The position numbers were made by a program, and so were the translations under genes. Shown piece by piece: positions 12,501 through 25,635 of a stretch of DNA of 64,000 bases; position 1 is the stretch's first letter, and the number at the start of each line of letters is the position of its first letter. The stretch is taken from the NCBI GenBank assembly GCA_003254905.1, contig QANU01072020.1, positions 53,283-117,282 on the forward strand. Direction: 5' to 3'. The DNA comes from Nissolia schottii (Eukaryota > Streptophyta > Magnoliopsida > Fabales > Fabaceae). The notes under the pieces are model-generated. The model searched no databases. It saw only the letters and a list, made by a program, of their open reading frames with translations, and was not told where the DNA came from.

Positions 12501-14320
12501 GTATTTTGATTATTTATTGAGTGATGTTTCTCAATTTTAAGTGATAGTTACTAGTAATTACAGATTCTCTTAAAATTAAAATTGAAAAAAAATAAAATAT
12601 ATATAAGTAATTAAGTTGAACCTTGTATATATGGCTGTGTTTGGTACAGAAAAGTAATTCTTTTTATTTGTTTTACTTAATTACAACTGAAATAAAGGAT
12701 ACAAAACTTTTGCATGAAAAAACATAAAATTGGGATATAAGTACAAAAATTTGTGATGTCATGAAGGCCTAATAATTAGTTAATGATAGAGGTACATGGC
12801 TTTGACCGGACAAACGACGGTGACATGCTAGAATGAGATGGAGTGGCCAGGCGTCATCTGTTTTGCCTTGTGTTGCAATGTACAATACATTAATCTCTTG
12901 ACATATTATAATGAAATGGTAGTAGCTTTATCTTCTTTTTAGAATAGTAGTAGTGATAAAACCTGATATATACACCAGCGTACGACCATAACCAACAAGA
13001 TTGTGACATGTCGTGTACTTGCAGACACTTCCCAATTCAGTCAGTCCCTTTAACACGTTCACTGAATCACTCTGTCTGCCCTGTCTTCAGAGTCACTCTC
13101 TCTCTCTCTCTCTACGGGGTTAAGAGTGTGTATTGGGTGTTTAGAGCAGCAAGTAAAATTAATATTTGATTACTTGTAAAATAATATTAATCTTGCTTTT
13201 GGACAGTGTAATCAAGTAATTACCTTTAAGTTATACATTTAGCTAACCAGGATGGGTGTGACGCGAGAGTCACTCATCTTATTTTTTAATTATATAGGTG
13301 TAAATTTGATTTTCAATAATAAAAATGAAAAAATATTTTTAATTAATAATTTATTATTTCGCGTGGAGTCAGTTATTACGAAGTAATTAATTACTATTAC
13401 TAATGATAAACATCTTCGAGATAACGTATATTGTGTAAATAAGACTCATAGACATCTTCGAAATAACATTTAAGAGAATTAGTAGACATAAAATTAAGAC
13501 TCATAGACATTAATATAGAAAATGATATGTATTGTTTAACCATTTCACAATTAAAAATCAAGCAATGATAACATATTACCTAATCTATTATAGTATATTT
13601 TTAACATCTAATTAAGTAAATTATATTTGTAATATGTAAATTTTTTTGCTAAATTAAAGTATTATAGCTTGCACATTATATCTCATGCAAGTTAAAAGAT
13701 TAATACCATTAACACCTTGTGCTAAAACTGAGATAAATTATAAAGGTTATAACAATCTCAACATTTTTTCAAAAAAATTATATTCAACGGTATTTTTTTC
13801 AAAATAATATATCATTAAACTTGTACTAAAAGGTAATAACTATCTCTTCTCATTGGCAGTGTAATGTGAGAAAAATGTGAGGGAGGGGTCAATTACTTTA
13901 TAAATTTATAAGTCTTTTTGTTTAGCAGTAAAAATATAAACAAAAATGAGAAAAAAAGCCAAATAGTAGTAATAAAAAAATTTACAAACAAAAAATATTT
14001 GTTTGGGGGGGGAGGGGACCAAGACCCTCTTTGGGCTGTTCCAGTATAAGAGTATCGCATCCATATATAAATTCCACTAGTTGTTGCTCTAATCTACTTT
14101 ATTTTCCCTTGAATATTTGTGAATGATTACAGGCAATAGACAGTTGAATCTACAAAGACAACATCTTTATATATAATACCCGATACAACAGTGTATATTA
14201 TTAGATTAAAAACAAATGTTAAAATCAAACACATGAATATAGATACGAAAGAGAGATTTATTCTATTCCCCCTGAAAGTCCCTCCTTATTAATTGTATCA
14301 TCTGTGGTTACTTAATTTAA
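9556..14320. other. LFY upstream region and intergenic spacer
   Basis: A 4.8-kb AT-rich gap between the LFY start codon and the 3' end of the Sec14-type gene. It should contain the LFY promoter, the main determinant of where LFY is expressed, but I cannot single out binding sites with confidence. A short CT microsatellite sits near 13095-13112. The open frame at 10326-10541 has no recognisable motif. Confidence 0.5.
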
Positions 14321-17300
14321 TCAGCTATCTTGGATTGGGACCAATGGCAATTTGCCCCCGTATATCTCTGGAAGTTGACTTTCCTCTATCTCTTCTAGCA
14401 ATGTTGATTTTACCTTCTTGTTCTCCACAAATACTATCTGCAAATTGAAATCAAACTTTCAAAATTTTCCATTAGTAATAGTATGCATTGAGTTAAGAAG
14501 ATGAAATGTCACCTTCTTCCTGGTGTTGTTGTCAATGAAGGGGTAAACAATTTTCCACACTTTCATGAAAATGTAAGGTGCGTGGAGAATAAACAACTTC
14601 CCCAATCTTTCCGGGTAGTAATCCTGCATCCAAGAAACCATCATTGAGGTTTTGAATGTTAATTTGAAGTTTCCAACTTCACACGCGCACACAAAAAAAA
14701 CATTTGCATAAAGTCTAAACCATAAACAAAGATGACTATGTTGACTTACCGTGTGAACGGAAAATTCTTGTGTACACATGGAGAAAATCTACATTTCTTC
14801 CCTGGTACAATATTTATTACTTTTGATTTTCTTTTCCTGAAGTACTTTTTCTATTTTAAAAAATAATGGATGGTTGAAATGATTGTGTGGAGCATAATTC
14901 TTTTTTTCTATCTAGCATAAAAGAATTTTTTTTAGGTTGCCTTCTCGGTATCCAAGGCTTTGCCTTGATTAATCCGGGTCGACTCGGGTCGCGCACTTGA
15001 TTATGGCGGGCGAGTCTTCCAGCAGAAATAACTGCGTACACAAGGTCTCGAACTCGGAACCTTACTTAAGCAATACCAAGCCACTTACCACTAAGACCAA
15101 CCTCTATTGGTTCTAGCATAAAAGAATGCCAGCATGTGAATAAGGATAAAAATCATGTCTCCTTCTTGTCCATCAATCAGTTCTTACCATGTGGAAAATA
15201 AATAATAGATATGTTGTTTCATTTTTTTTTCTTTTTCTAAATGTATATTTACTTCATTTAATTTTATATGACAAGAGAGGATTGATGAGGAAAAAAAAAG
15301 GGAAATTGAGGATAAATAATTTTTATCTCAAAAGAATAGAGAAATGATATCAATACTCAATATATTTTAGACAATATGCCGAGTTACGAATATGATCATC
15401 AAGCTATCTTGTACCAATATCAGAACAATGATACATACAAGAAATTGTGAAGAATGGAGAAGTGTACCTGCAAGATGGTTAGAGCACTAATGTATCCACG
15501 AACATCACTGTTTGAATATCCCCATCCCTGAAGTTCTACTATAGCAACAAATTTTTCCTGCCCTGCTGGCATCCTGATTTATAGACATCAAATAGTACAT
15601 TATTGTTATATAAAAAATGCTACTTAAACATATTAAACAAAACACTGTCATTACTTTCACATGCATTATGAGTCCACCATGCAACCCAGTTAAGTATTAT
15701 AATGTGTGTGAAAGAAATAATAAAATGTCTACACGTTCAAATAGTAATCTCATTTAAAATTCCCACTTAAACCACAGCTCTAAAAACATGTTCACATATT
15801 TTAATATAAGAAAAGGAGTCACCTGGAACACAGTTTATCAAAAGCGTAGACAACAAAACCTGTAGTAGAAATATTAATGATTATTATTTCTACGTTGAAA
15901 CAAAATTATTATTTCACGATTGATTAGGTAATTAGATGGGAATAATTTACATACGTTTGAATTCATCGAGACCATCTTTGTTTTGGAAATGTTTAGCACC
16001 GAAGACAACGGTAACAGGTCGACCTTTCTTGTCGTGTCCTTGAGCGAAAATCTTGTCTTGTGCAAGTTGATTAGGAACCTCAGAGAGAGAGATGGAACCG
16101 TTTGGGACAAAGGAACGCCTCCATTTCAAGTACTTGAGGAGCATTGAAGAAGCCTTGTCCACGTCCAAATCACGAGCTCGCAAGAATCTCCTTATGATCA
16201 AATCATCCAATTCACCCTGCATGCAATCAAATTAAGGCCAAATGAACTTCTATGATAGGTAGGTATTGTTAGATGATTCCTAACTTACTTATATAGATGA
16301 AAATAGCTAGAGCTAATAATGACACTAAGCAAGCTATGTTGGTTTTGTTAGGTAAGTTAGTTGAAATAATTTGCTGGCTTGATGCACAAGTAACCAAGCC
16401 TCTCATGTGGTTGAACGAAATATATACTCATCCCTCCTTAACCAAATATGAGGGATTCGATTCCTAACTTTGAGTATAGAGCAACCTTAAATTCTTGGAT
16501 CAGCTATCTCACCCTTAAAATTGTGTACAAATTAGTAAGGGATTAGTTATTGAACCAATAATAAATACCTTGGCCGTGTAGCAAAAAAGAATCATATAAT
16601 TTTTTACTCACTTGCATCCACATTTTGATATCTCAACTTTAATTAATGATAAAATATATCATCACGTAAAAGACAATATAATATATCATTCACTTTTATA
16701 CTTATTATCTCAACTTTAATTTTTATGTTTTAAATAATAAAATAAATAAATATAAACTTATTCTTAAGTTTACCATTAGTTAAGATTAAAATGTTAAAAT
16801 ATTATTAAAAGCCATACTCTTTTCTTCAGGGAAAGAAAAATACTCTTATGCTATGCTCTAAGGATGTTTATTTCTCATCAAATACTAATATTATATAAAA
16901 AATGTTTGATATACACTTATTTTGCTATCATCATACTTTCACTAGTGTATATTACATCAACTTTTGTATTTCATTCTCTTCTCTTCGCTTACTCCCTCAC
17001 ACACACTACTCGGTCTCAATCTCTTTTTTTTTAGAATCATTTCTCTTCTCTTTGACTACTCCTCCTCTGCTTGTCGTAGTTATCACACGACCATTTTTTT
17101 TCTTTGTTATCCTTCGTCACACTCTTTTTTTTTTATACTATAGTGTTATTAATATTATTGATCAAAATTAATTAGGTCTTACTCTGATGCTCCATCAAAA
17201 TTTAAGAGTATTGGTACTCTATGAGTATTTGTGATTAATAGTCATCTATGTGTCTCACTCATTTTAATTAATTATTATTTTAAATTTAAAAATAAATCAT

Positions 17301-19105
17301 AATTGTTAAAATACAAAAATTTACCAATATACTTCTAAACACTTAGGTAACAAATGAAGAAACAAATTGGAACATTTTTATTATGAAAATGTATTAAGTT
17401 TGAAAATTTTTAATGTTTTGTCTTAGATTATGTGTCCCTCAACTTGTAGATCCCATCTCCATCGGGGAAAAAAAAAACCAAGGAACTTGTAGATCCATCA
17501 AATCCAATCAGGAATATCTCAACTAGTAGTTTGGAGAGATTCTTGTCACATTTAATGGCTAGATTTCATATTAATTTCAATTGAATGGCGACTTGATCTC
17601 TTATGCCACGTGTTATAATCTGACTGGGCATGTGCATATTACCGGTGGCACTGCCGCGCCGCCCACTATGCCTATGCTATCCTTACTTGTTGACAGTGAC
17701 ACTGACCCTCAAATTAAGTCAATGTAACTCTCTCACCGTGGCAATACAAATATTATTTTAATATTAAAGCTATTATAAACACTGATTTTTTTTTTCTTAA
17801 CAATATATGTTATGAGAACTTATGTCAATTTAAAACAATATTTATTAAATATAAAAAAATGTTATATATATAATAAAATTTAGAAAATAAATATATAATT
17901 CTTTAAAAAAAATTTAGTTTCATTATGCGTATATTTTTTATTTTCTTAATGAGATTCATATTTTTGTAAAAAAATTATACACTTATTATTTAAATTTTGT
18001 TGTACGTATAATATTTTTAATTAAAAAACAGTAAAGAAATTCTTGTGTGCTTACTTAATTTGTACAATTTTTCGTGAACATGTGTACAAGGTAACCGAAA
18101 ATTTCTATGAAAAAATAAATTCAATGAAAGACAATCATATGAAATACGATTCATCTTCCTATAGAAAAAATCGACTCAATATATATACAAATCTGCGCAA
18201 AAAGTATATTCAAAATAGTTCTTTAATCAACAATAGTGTATATATAATGGTAGAGACACGTTGTTATTGGAGTGTATAGTTAAAAAAATGGGATTAATAT
18301 TTTGATCTTTAGATTTTATACTCTTGTTCTAATTGGTATTTTAATTTAAAAATGTGACACGTTCTGAACTCTAAACATTCATAATATTATCATAAATAAT
18401 CACTCAACAACGTAACTATTTTTTCTTGGATCATGAGTTAGATACTAATAAGTTAAATGTTAGCAACATTCACAAACTAATCTATCACTTTTTTAAGTTT
18501 TGGGACTAATTATGACACAATTATAAAACTAAGACCAAATAAAATATTAACTAAAAAAGAACCATATAAACTTAAAGAAACCGAAGGAGGCATGGCAATG
18601 AGTTCTAGCAAACACGAACAATTTCAGCTCTTAATACAGACTTAGAAGGCTTTAGTTTATTTTCATTTTATATTTAACAAGCCACAAGTCGTTTGAAAAA
18701 TCGTAAATAACTGCAAAAAAGCTATATAATAATATTTAATTTTAAAAAAAAATCCCAAACACTAATCCAAATCAAAATGCAATTAAGCCCATAATTTAGT
18801 AATTACTCTTGTTACAGGAAAATAGAAGAATTTGAGTTCGAGCCATATATAAAAAATTCTCCCTACTTACTTAATAAAAAAAAAAGGTCAAGATAAAATT
18901 CTGTGAATGCAGAGGTTGAGGGAGGAATATACGGTGGTTAGGTTACCTTTGAAGAGGGATCCTGTGATTCAACAAAGGATCTCATAAGACGGATTTTGGT
19001 AATCTCAGCCTCAGTGCTGTCTTTCATGATAATTATGTTGCCATCATGATCATCTTCTCCTTCTTTGTTGGATTCTAATGTTGATCTCCCTTCAGAGTAA
19101 GCCAT
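14321..19105 (-). CDS. Small Sec14-type phosphatidylinositol transfer protein (CRAL-TRIO)
   Basis: Lipid-binding protein of the Sec14 family, expected to move or present phosphoinositides at membranes. Minus-strand exons are 18947-19105, 15955-16216, 15823-15859, 15468-15573, 14513-14623 and 14321-14437, giving 263 residues, all in frame with GT-AG introns. An acidic N terminus is followed by a CRAL-TRIO N-lobe with DLIIRRFLRARDLDVDKA and then the lipid-binding lobe with GRPVTVVFG, YAFDKLCS, LQDYYPERLGKLFILHAPYI and LPEIYGG, all diagnostic. There is no GOLD or nodulin domain, so it belongs to the short single-domain class. Intron 1 is 2.7 kb, and the intron between the exons at 15468 and 14623 carries a SINE. 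I cannot assign a specific orthologue. Confidence 0.92.
14927..15111 (-). mobile_element. tRNA-derived SINE with perfect 16-bp target duplication
   Basis: A 185-bp insertion in an intron of the Sec14-type gene, flanked by identical TCTAGCATAAAAGAAT copies at 14911-14926 and 15112-15127. Read on the minus strand it has a tRNA-like head with A-box (TTGGTCTTAGTGGTAAGTGG) and B-box (GAGTTCGAGACC), a body ending GATACCGAGAAGGCAACC, and an A tail. Same family as the elements at 21431 and 44909. Confidence 0.93.
16385..16575 (+). mobile_element. Possible second-family SINE in intron 1 of the Sec14-type gene
   Basis: A stretch with an A-box-like CTCATGTGGTTGAAC and a B-box-like GGGATTCGATTCC about 50 bp downstream, the spacing expected for a tRNA-derived promoter. 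The A tail and target duplication are not clear, so the call is tentative. Confidence 0.35.
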
Positions 19106-22100
19106 TCTTTTTTGTCTTTCTCCTAACCGCGCTCACACAAATGATGCAAAGATGTTGAGTTTGTTCTGTAGCCCTGTACTCTTTTTGTATGTTCTAGCTA
19201 TCAAGTATCATATGATATAAATATGGAGTATATAGTAATAGTAGTAACATTTAGCTAAGGTGTTGAACTGCTTCATTAAATGCTGCTTCCAATTTCGTGA
19301 ATTTGGCGGGTCGCCCATCGTGTAAATGATGTACTACTTTGGTGTGTGTTTGGTTTAATAAATTTCATCACCTAATTCCCCTGTTAACGGCAAAATGGGT
19401 AAATGGTCCATCAAGATTGAGTGCGCATTTGGGGTCATTAATTATGATTGGAATGAATTTTCACTATAAAATTTTTTATGACTTGGTCGTGAATAAATTT
19501 CTTAGATTATGATCCTTTTATGATATGTTTAAAACAAATATGAATATATATGTCTAATTGCTGTGTCAATGATAAAGTGAGGACTACACAAAATCTATAT
19601 ATAAAAAAAAAAGATAGACGTTGAGAAAGTCAATTCAAAAAATTTGACTAACTTATCCTAAGTCGACTTAAGGTCACGAAAAGATCATTATCTATTATCG
19701 CAATTAGAAAAAGGAAAAATGATAGTTGGTTATGTTAGTTGGTTGATCGTTCTAAATTTATTAAGGTAGTTGAGAAGTTTGTTAAGGAGTTATTTATCAC
19801 ATTGTAACCAAAGCTACGTAGACTTCATGTATATATATCTTCACTCTACTGATTCTGAATTCAATGAATCAGAATGTAATGCAGAAGTTCATATTCGTTT
19901 TCTTTCTTTCTTTCCTAGTTCATATTTTCTGGTTCATCACTCCATCATCTTATCTCCATCTCAAGCTTCATCTCATTCATTTTCTCATTCTTCAATGGCT
20001 GGCGCATTCTCACATAAGAGAATTAACATCTATCATCACCTTAATCAACTTCATCTTGATAAAGTTATTTTTGTTGACTTGCCATTTTTTTATTATTTAA
20101 TTGGAACCTGATTTCTCATCCAAACCAATGAGATATTACCACATGTTTGTATAGCTTTTGCAAAGTAGTATATATATATATATATATCTTGAAGCCATTT
20201 AGCAATTCTCGTAAAATATCTTATCAATGGTGAAAGTTTACACAGGTCATATCAAAATTTCACACAGAACAATCAATTCCTATATATGTTTCATATTTGA
20301 CGGATATTAAAGCTAATTATTAACCAAAATAAACCCCGCAAGAAATATTTTAGTTAACAAAAATTGCGGCCTTAACTAGATAATCAATTAATCATGTGAT
20401 CGTGTAGGTATAACGTCTTGGTTCATTTATTCTTTACCTACAACTTGTCAAATGGAACTCTTGTATATATATGCCAAACAAGCCTAGGCAACAGCTTCCG
20501 AATCTTGGATGGAAGTGGGTAAGCAGTTTTTGCAAGCAACGGATATCATATCACTGCTCTTTGTTATTATGTGGTCAATTTTAGAGTATAGGAAAAACAG
20601 TTGAAGAAAATGATTGATGTCAGAAAGTTGGAGGGACAATTAACGATAGGATTCTGGATTTTGTGGACAATTTCCGCGACTTGTGTGAGAGATTTAGAAG
20701 TTGCAACCGCACGACTCTACATTAATTAATTAATTCATTGTCGCCAAACTCCATGCATGAAGCTTCCTTAATTAATAGTTCAATGCTTGATGTATTGCGG
20801 ATCAAGTATTATAACAGAGATGCCATCAACAAAAATGTTATATGTCCACTGAATTTGGAAGGTGTGAACATGTGCGTGCGCGGTATGGGATAAAGCCATT
20901 TTCTTTGCTTTTTGGAAGTCTAAAGTAATCGCGCATATCTTCAATGCATTAAATGGCAACTCAGAGAGTGAAGAAAAATTTCCTTCACGCATTCTTCTTG
21001 TCTCCAATCACAAATTGATATACAAAAATGTTACATTCCACACCTAATTTCATACTCTATACATACATCATTAATAATGCACAAATTTTATTCTCATGAG
21101 TGCACAAATATTACAAACTTGTAAATAATACTCTCAATTATACTTAATTAAGTGCACAAACATTACATGAGTTAAAACACAAATTTTATGTATATATATA
21201 CGAGGTGTATGTATGGTGTATGATTTTTGGTGTGCGTGTATCAGAACTCATTGATATATGGTTAGAAATTGATGTACCATAAAGGTGCAGGCATGCTGAA
21301 GCTTAATTCTGAGGTAGAAGGGAGACGCAAGATGGAAAAAAGAATAACAGGGTTAGTGATAATATCTTGGACACTGGATTTTTATTTTAAGTAGGGAGGG
21401 ATTTTATTATTCTAAAAAACGGATAAACGGGGGTTGGTCCAAGTGGTAAGCGGCTTGGTATCGCTTAAGCAAGGTCCTGAGTTCGATACTTTGTGTATGC
21501 AGTTAAGCCTTAAATACCGGGCAGACAACCTAAAAAAAAATGAATAAACGGAAAAGAATTACCATTACATGAACTTTAAGACAAGAGGGTCCTTCATTAG
21601 ATATTATGATATTCTCTTGTTCGTTTAAAAGAATTGAGAAATTTTTTATCCTTTGAAATATGTTTGGGATGATAAAAAATGTGTTAAAAGAGTTTTTTTT
21701 CTTCTTGTTTTTATAATAGGGATTTTACAAAATTAATCAACTTTATGAAAAAAATTACATAATTCTCTCTCTATATATATTTCAATTGAATTAAACTAGT
21801 TTCAAACCTTAGAAAAAAAAAGAGAATTTTTTTTTGGATATTCTGATTTTTGTTAATATTTATATTCTTTAAAAAGAACCGAAGAGAGGTATATAATATA
21901 TTATCAATTGTTACTAGTTCTTGTAGTGTCTAATTTTATTTTTCTTCTTCTCTTAATTGTGTTTTGAATGTTTCTTCACTGATGAAACGACACTAAACTT
22001 GTAATAAGGAGCTAAAAGAGAGAGAGAGAGAGAGAGGGAAGAAATGAAACATTAATTTGAGGGGGAAAAATCCGAAATGAAACTTCATTATTGCTTGAAA

Positions 22101-22680
22101 ATTATATTATAAAGAACAAAAGGAAATCACAATAATATGTTAAAGTTATAAATTTTAGTTCCCTAATTTCATTCCAATTTTTGAAATGATCAATGCCCTT
22201 TGAAATTAATAACCTTCATGTAAATATATATAATTGTTACAAAATTTTAAAATAATTATATATTATAACCATGAGTTGAGTCGCTGCTATCATTAATGAA
22301 TATCTTAAAAAGACTAAAAAGAATACACTGTAAAATTCAATTATTTCTAATGAATAATTTACATTTTATTTATTATAAATTATACAAAATAAACTTAATA
22401 CAAAAGAAAAACTTTGATTTACTGTGAATCTTGCTAGTTTGGAATAAAGGTTGAAGATGAAGTTGAACTTGACAGACGTAACGTAGCTGGATTTTTTGGT
22501 GCCCAAAAATGGTTGTCTGAGATTGACATTGCATCAAACCTCACATAAACAAAACCTTTCTAATCCAGAAAAATACCTTCTTCTCAATCTTCAATCTTAG
22601 AGTAGTAGGTAAAAAGAAACCCCCTTCCTCTGTTTTCAAAACAAATCCTCTGTTTTCAAATCTCTCTGGTACACACAACC
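19106..22680. other. Intergenic spacer with scattered repeats
   Basis: AT-rich DNA between two divergently oriented genes. A stretch at about 19720-20110 (starts TGATAGTTGG, contains TATATATATC and a pyrimidine-rich tail) resembles a copia-type LTR, weakly. An AT tract lies near 20170-20187 and a GA tract at 22018-22036. A frame near 20490-20600 on + reads as a plausible short exon remnant ending in RKNS, but no family is recognisable. Confidence 0.4.
21431..21540 (+). mobile_element. Internally deleted tRNA-derived SINE
   Basis: A 110-bp member of the family at 14927: the head GGGTTGGTCCAAGTGGTAAG and B-box GAGTTCGATAC are intact, then about 75 bp of body are missing before TAAATACCGGGCAGACAACC and an A9 tail. 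The 8 bp ATAAACGG flanks it (21423-21430 and 21544-21551). Confidence 0.85.
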
Positions 22681-22929
22681 CCTTCTCTCTCTCTCTCTCT
22701 ATCCCTTTCCATTGAGCTGAGTATGTGAAGCCCCATTGCCAAGAAACCTCTCACAACCACTTTCCCTTGTGACTTATCACCTTCTCCTTCTTCTTCTGCT
22801 GACCCCACCAGCCACCATTGACTCCCTATTCCTTCTTATATTATTGCTTCAGCTTCTTTTGTTCTATTGCAGTTGCACCCATCTTCACCATCGCCTTCTT
22901 CTCTTCTTTTTTTTGGGGGGGGGGGGGGG
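22681..22929 (+). promoter_or_regulatory. Probable 5' UTR / promoter-proximal region of the IRX10-like gene
   Basis: Pyrimidine-rich leader-like sequence with a CT microsatellite (about 22685-22700) just upstream of the gap. It has no ATG opening a frame into the gene, so the start codon should lie inside the gap. It ends in a run of Gs directly at the first N. Confidence 0.4.
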
Positions 22930-23922
22930 NNNNNNNNNNNNNNNNNNNNNNNNNNNNNNNNNNNNNNNNNNNNNNNNNNNNNNNNNNNNNNNNNNNNNNN
23001 NNNNNNNNNNNNNNNNNNNNNNNNNNNNNNNNNNNNNNNNNNNNNNNNNNNNNNNNNNNNNNNNNNNNNNNNNNNNNNNNNNNNNNNNNNNNNNNNNNNN
23101 NNNNNNNNNNNNNNNNNNNNNNNNNNNNNNNNNNNNNNNNNNNNNNNNNNNNNNNNNNNNNNNNNNNNNNNNNNNNNNNNNNNNNNNNNNNNNNNNNNNN
23201 NNNNNNNNNNNNNNNNNNNNNNNNNNNNNNNNNNNNNNNNNNNNNNNNNNNNNNNNNNNNNNNNNNNNNNNNNNNNNNNNNNNNNNNNNNNNNNNNNNNN
23301 NNNNNNNNNNNNNNNNNNNNNNNNNNNNNNNNNNNNNNNNNNNNNNNNNNNNNNNNNNNNNNNNNNNNNNNNNNNNNNNNNNNNNNNNNNNNNNNNNNNN
23401 NNNNNNNNNNNNNNNNNNNNNNNNNNNNNNNNNNNNNNNNNNNNNNNNNNNNNNNNNNNNNNNNNNNNNNNNNNNNNNNNNNNNNNNNNNNNNNNNNNNN
23501 NNNNNNNNNNNNNNNNNNNNNNNNNNNNNNNNNNNNNNNNNNNNNNNNNNNNNNNNNNNNNNNNNNNNNNNNNNNNNNNNNNNNNNNNNNNNNNNNNNNN
23601 NNNNNNNNNNNNNNNNNNNNNNNNNNNNNNNNNNNNNNNNNNNNNNNNNNNNNNNNNNNNNNNNNNNNNNNNNNNNNNNNNNNNNNNNNNNNNNNNNNNN
23701 NNNNNNNNNNNNNNNNNNNNNNNNNNNNNNNNNNNNNNNNNNNNNNNNNNNNNNNNNNNNNNNNNNNNNNNNNNNNNNNNNNNNNNNNNNNNNNNNNNNN
23801 NNNNNNNNNNNNNNNNNNNNNNNNNNNNNNNNNNNNNNNNNNNNNNNNNNNNNNNNNNNNNNNNNNNNNNNNNNNNNNNNNNNNNNNNNNNNNNNNNNNN
23901 NNNNNNNNNNNNNNNNNNNNNN
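22930..23922. other. Assembly gap (993 N)
   Basis: Unresolved bases. The left edge is a G homopolymer. The gap hides exon 1 (signal peptide and start) of the IRX10-like gene. Open frames drawn through the Ns have no meaning. Confidence 1.
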
Positions 23923-23957
23923 ACACACACAAAAAAAAAAGGAATGAGACTATTAAG

Positions 23958-25635
23958 CATGTTGTTGAACGAATTGCAGGCAGTGCTGGTGATGTATTGG
24001 AAGATGATCCGGTGGGAAGGTTAAAAGTTTTCGTTTATGAACTTCCAAGTAAATATAATAAGAAAATTCTGCAGAAGGACCCAAGATGCCTTAACCACAT
24101 GTTTGCTGCCGAGATCTTTATGCACCGGTTTCTCTTATCTAGCCCTGTACGAACCTTTAATCCTGAAGAAGCTGATTGGTTTTATACCCCTGTATATACC
24201 ACCTGTGACTTAACACCAAATGGCCTCCCTTTACCCTTTAAATCACCGCGAATGATGAGAAGTGCCATACAGCTCATTTCTTCAAACTGGCCTTATTGGA
24301 ACCGGACAGAAGGGGCAGATCATTTCTTTGTTGTTCCTCATGACTTTGGAGCATGTTTTCACTATCAAGTAAGTAACTCAGTATATAATTTTGATTTTAT
24401 ACCCTTTATATTACTGTTACTTCCACTTAACTATTTTAACCAATTGCGTGGTAGTCTTGGGAAATAGTCCCCTTTCAAATGTTAGTGCTGCACACGGATA
24501 TGGTAACATGGACTTTTATTATGTATGTTGTTCCAGGAAGAGAAGGCAATTGAAAGAGGGATTCTTCCACTGCTACAACGTGCTACCTTGGTTCAAACAT
24601 TTGGACAGCGGAATCATGTGTGCTTGAAAGAGGGCTCAATTACTGTTCCTCCATATGCTCCCCCACAGAAAATGCATACACACCTAATTCCTGATAAGAC
24701 TCCCAGGTCCATTTTTGTTTACTTCCGAGGACTTTTTTATGATGTTGGCAATGACCCTGAAGGTGGCTACTATGCGAGGTAGGTCTTATTAGTTATTAAA
24801 AGTTCAAAAGAGGTTTTTTTATTTTGGATATGTGAGAGGCCTTTCATTTATTTTCATCTTATATCTGCAAGAGAAAGCTAACGTGCATCCATTTACTGAA
24901 AATGCAATGAAGAATAGCTTCAATTTACGTAATTTCTTAAACCGGTGAACCATATTGAGATTGACTCTATTCATGAACTAAAATTGTTTCTTACTCTGAT
25001 TGAAAATCAAGTAAAAGTATGCATGAATTTCGGTTCATGCATTGATGCTTTCATAACACAAAAGTGCAGATCATCAGATAATCCTGACTTGCCAAACTGA
25101 CTGTGTTATGGAATTTTACAGAGGTGCAAGAGCAGCAGTGTGGGAGAACTTTAAGGACAATCCACTGTTTGACATTTCCACCGAGCATCCGACAACATAC
25201 TATGAGGACATGCAACGAGCCGTGTTTTGTTTGTGCCCGCTTGGATGGGCCCCTTGGAGCCCTAGGTTGGTCGAAGCTGTGATATTTGGTTGCATACCTG
25301 TTATTATTGCAGATGACATTGTCCTGCCATTTGCTGATGCGATTCCATGGGAAGAGATTGGGGTGTTTGTCGACGAGGAGGATGTCCCTAAGTTGGATAC
25401 CATACTCACATCCATCCCGCTGGAAGTTATATTGAGGAAGCAGAGATTGCTTGCTAACCCTTCCATGAAGCAAGCAATGCTTTTCCCGCAACCTGCGCAA
25501 TCCGGCGATGCTTTCCATCAAGTTTTAAATGGTCTCGCACGTAAGTTGCCACATGACAAGAGTGTGTTCTTGAAGCCAGGGGAGAAGATCTTGAATTGGA
25601 CTGCTGGTCCTGTGGGTGACCTTAAACCTTGGTAG
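23958..25635 (+). CDS. IRX10L: IRX10-like xylan beta-1,4-xylosyltransferase (GT47, exostosin family), 5' partial
   Basis: Golgi type II membrane enzyme that extends the xylan backbone of the cell wall. Exons seen are 23958-24368, 24537-24778 and 25122-25635; frames join exactly and end in the family C terminus NWTAGPVGDLKPW. The exostosin/GT47 domain is complete: VERIAGSAGDVLEDDP, LKVFVYELPSKYNKK, CLNHMFAAEIFMHRFLLSS, the EADWFYTPVYTTCDL block, HFFVVPHDFGACFHYQ, PRSIFVYFRGLFYD, and the nucleotide-sugar-binding FCLCPLGWAPWSPRLVEAV with the downstream GCIPVIIADD. The first exon, about 30-40 residues with the signal anchor, lies in the gap at 22930-23922. The start at 23958 is an inferred splice acceptor (TTAAG), not a start codon. 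By position next to LFY it corresponds to Arabidopsis IRX10-L/GUT1 rather than IRX10. Confidence 0.95.

Noticed and set aside
22736-24467. Long open frames on both strands across 22.7-24.5 kb
   Set aside because: They run through the block of Ns; only the sequence after 23958 is a real exon.
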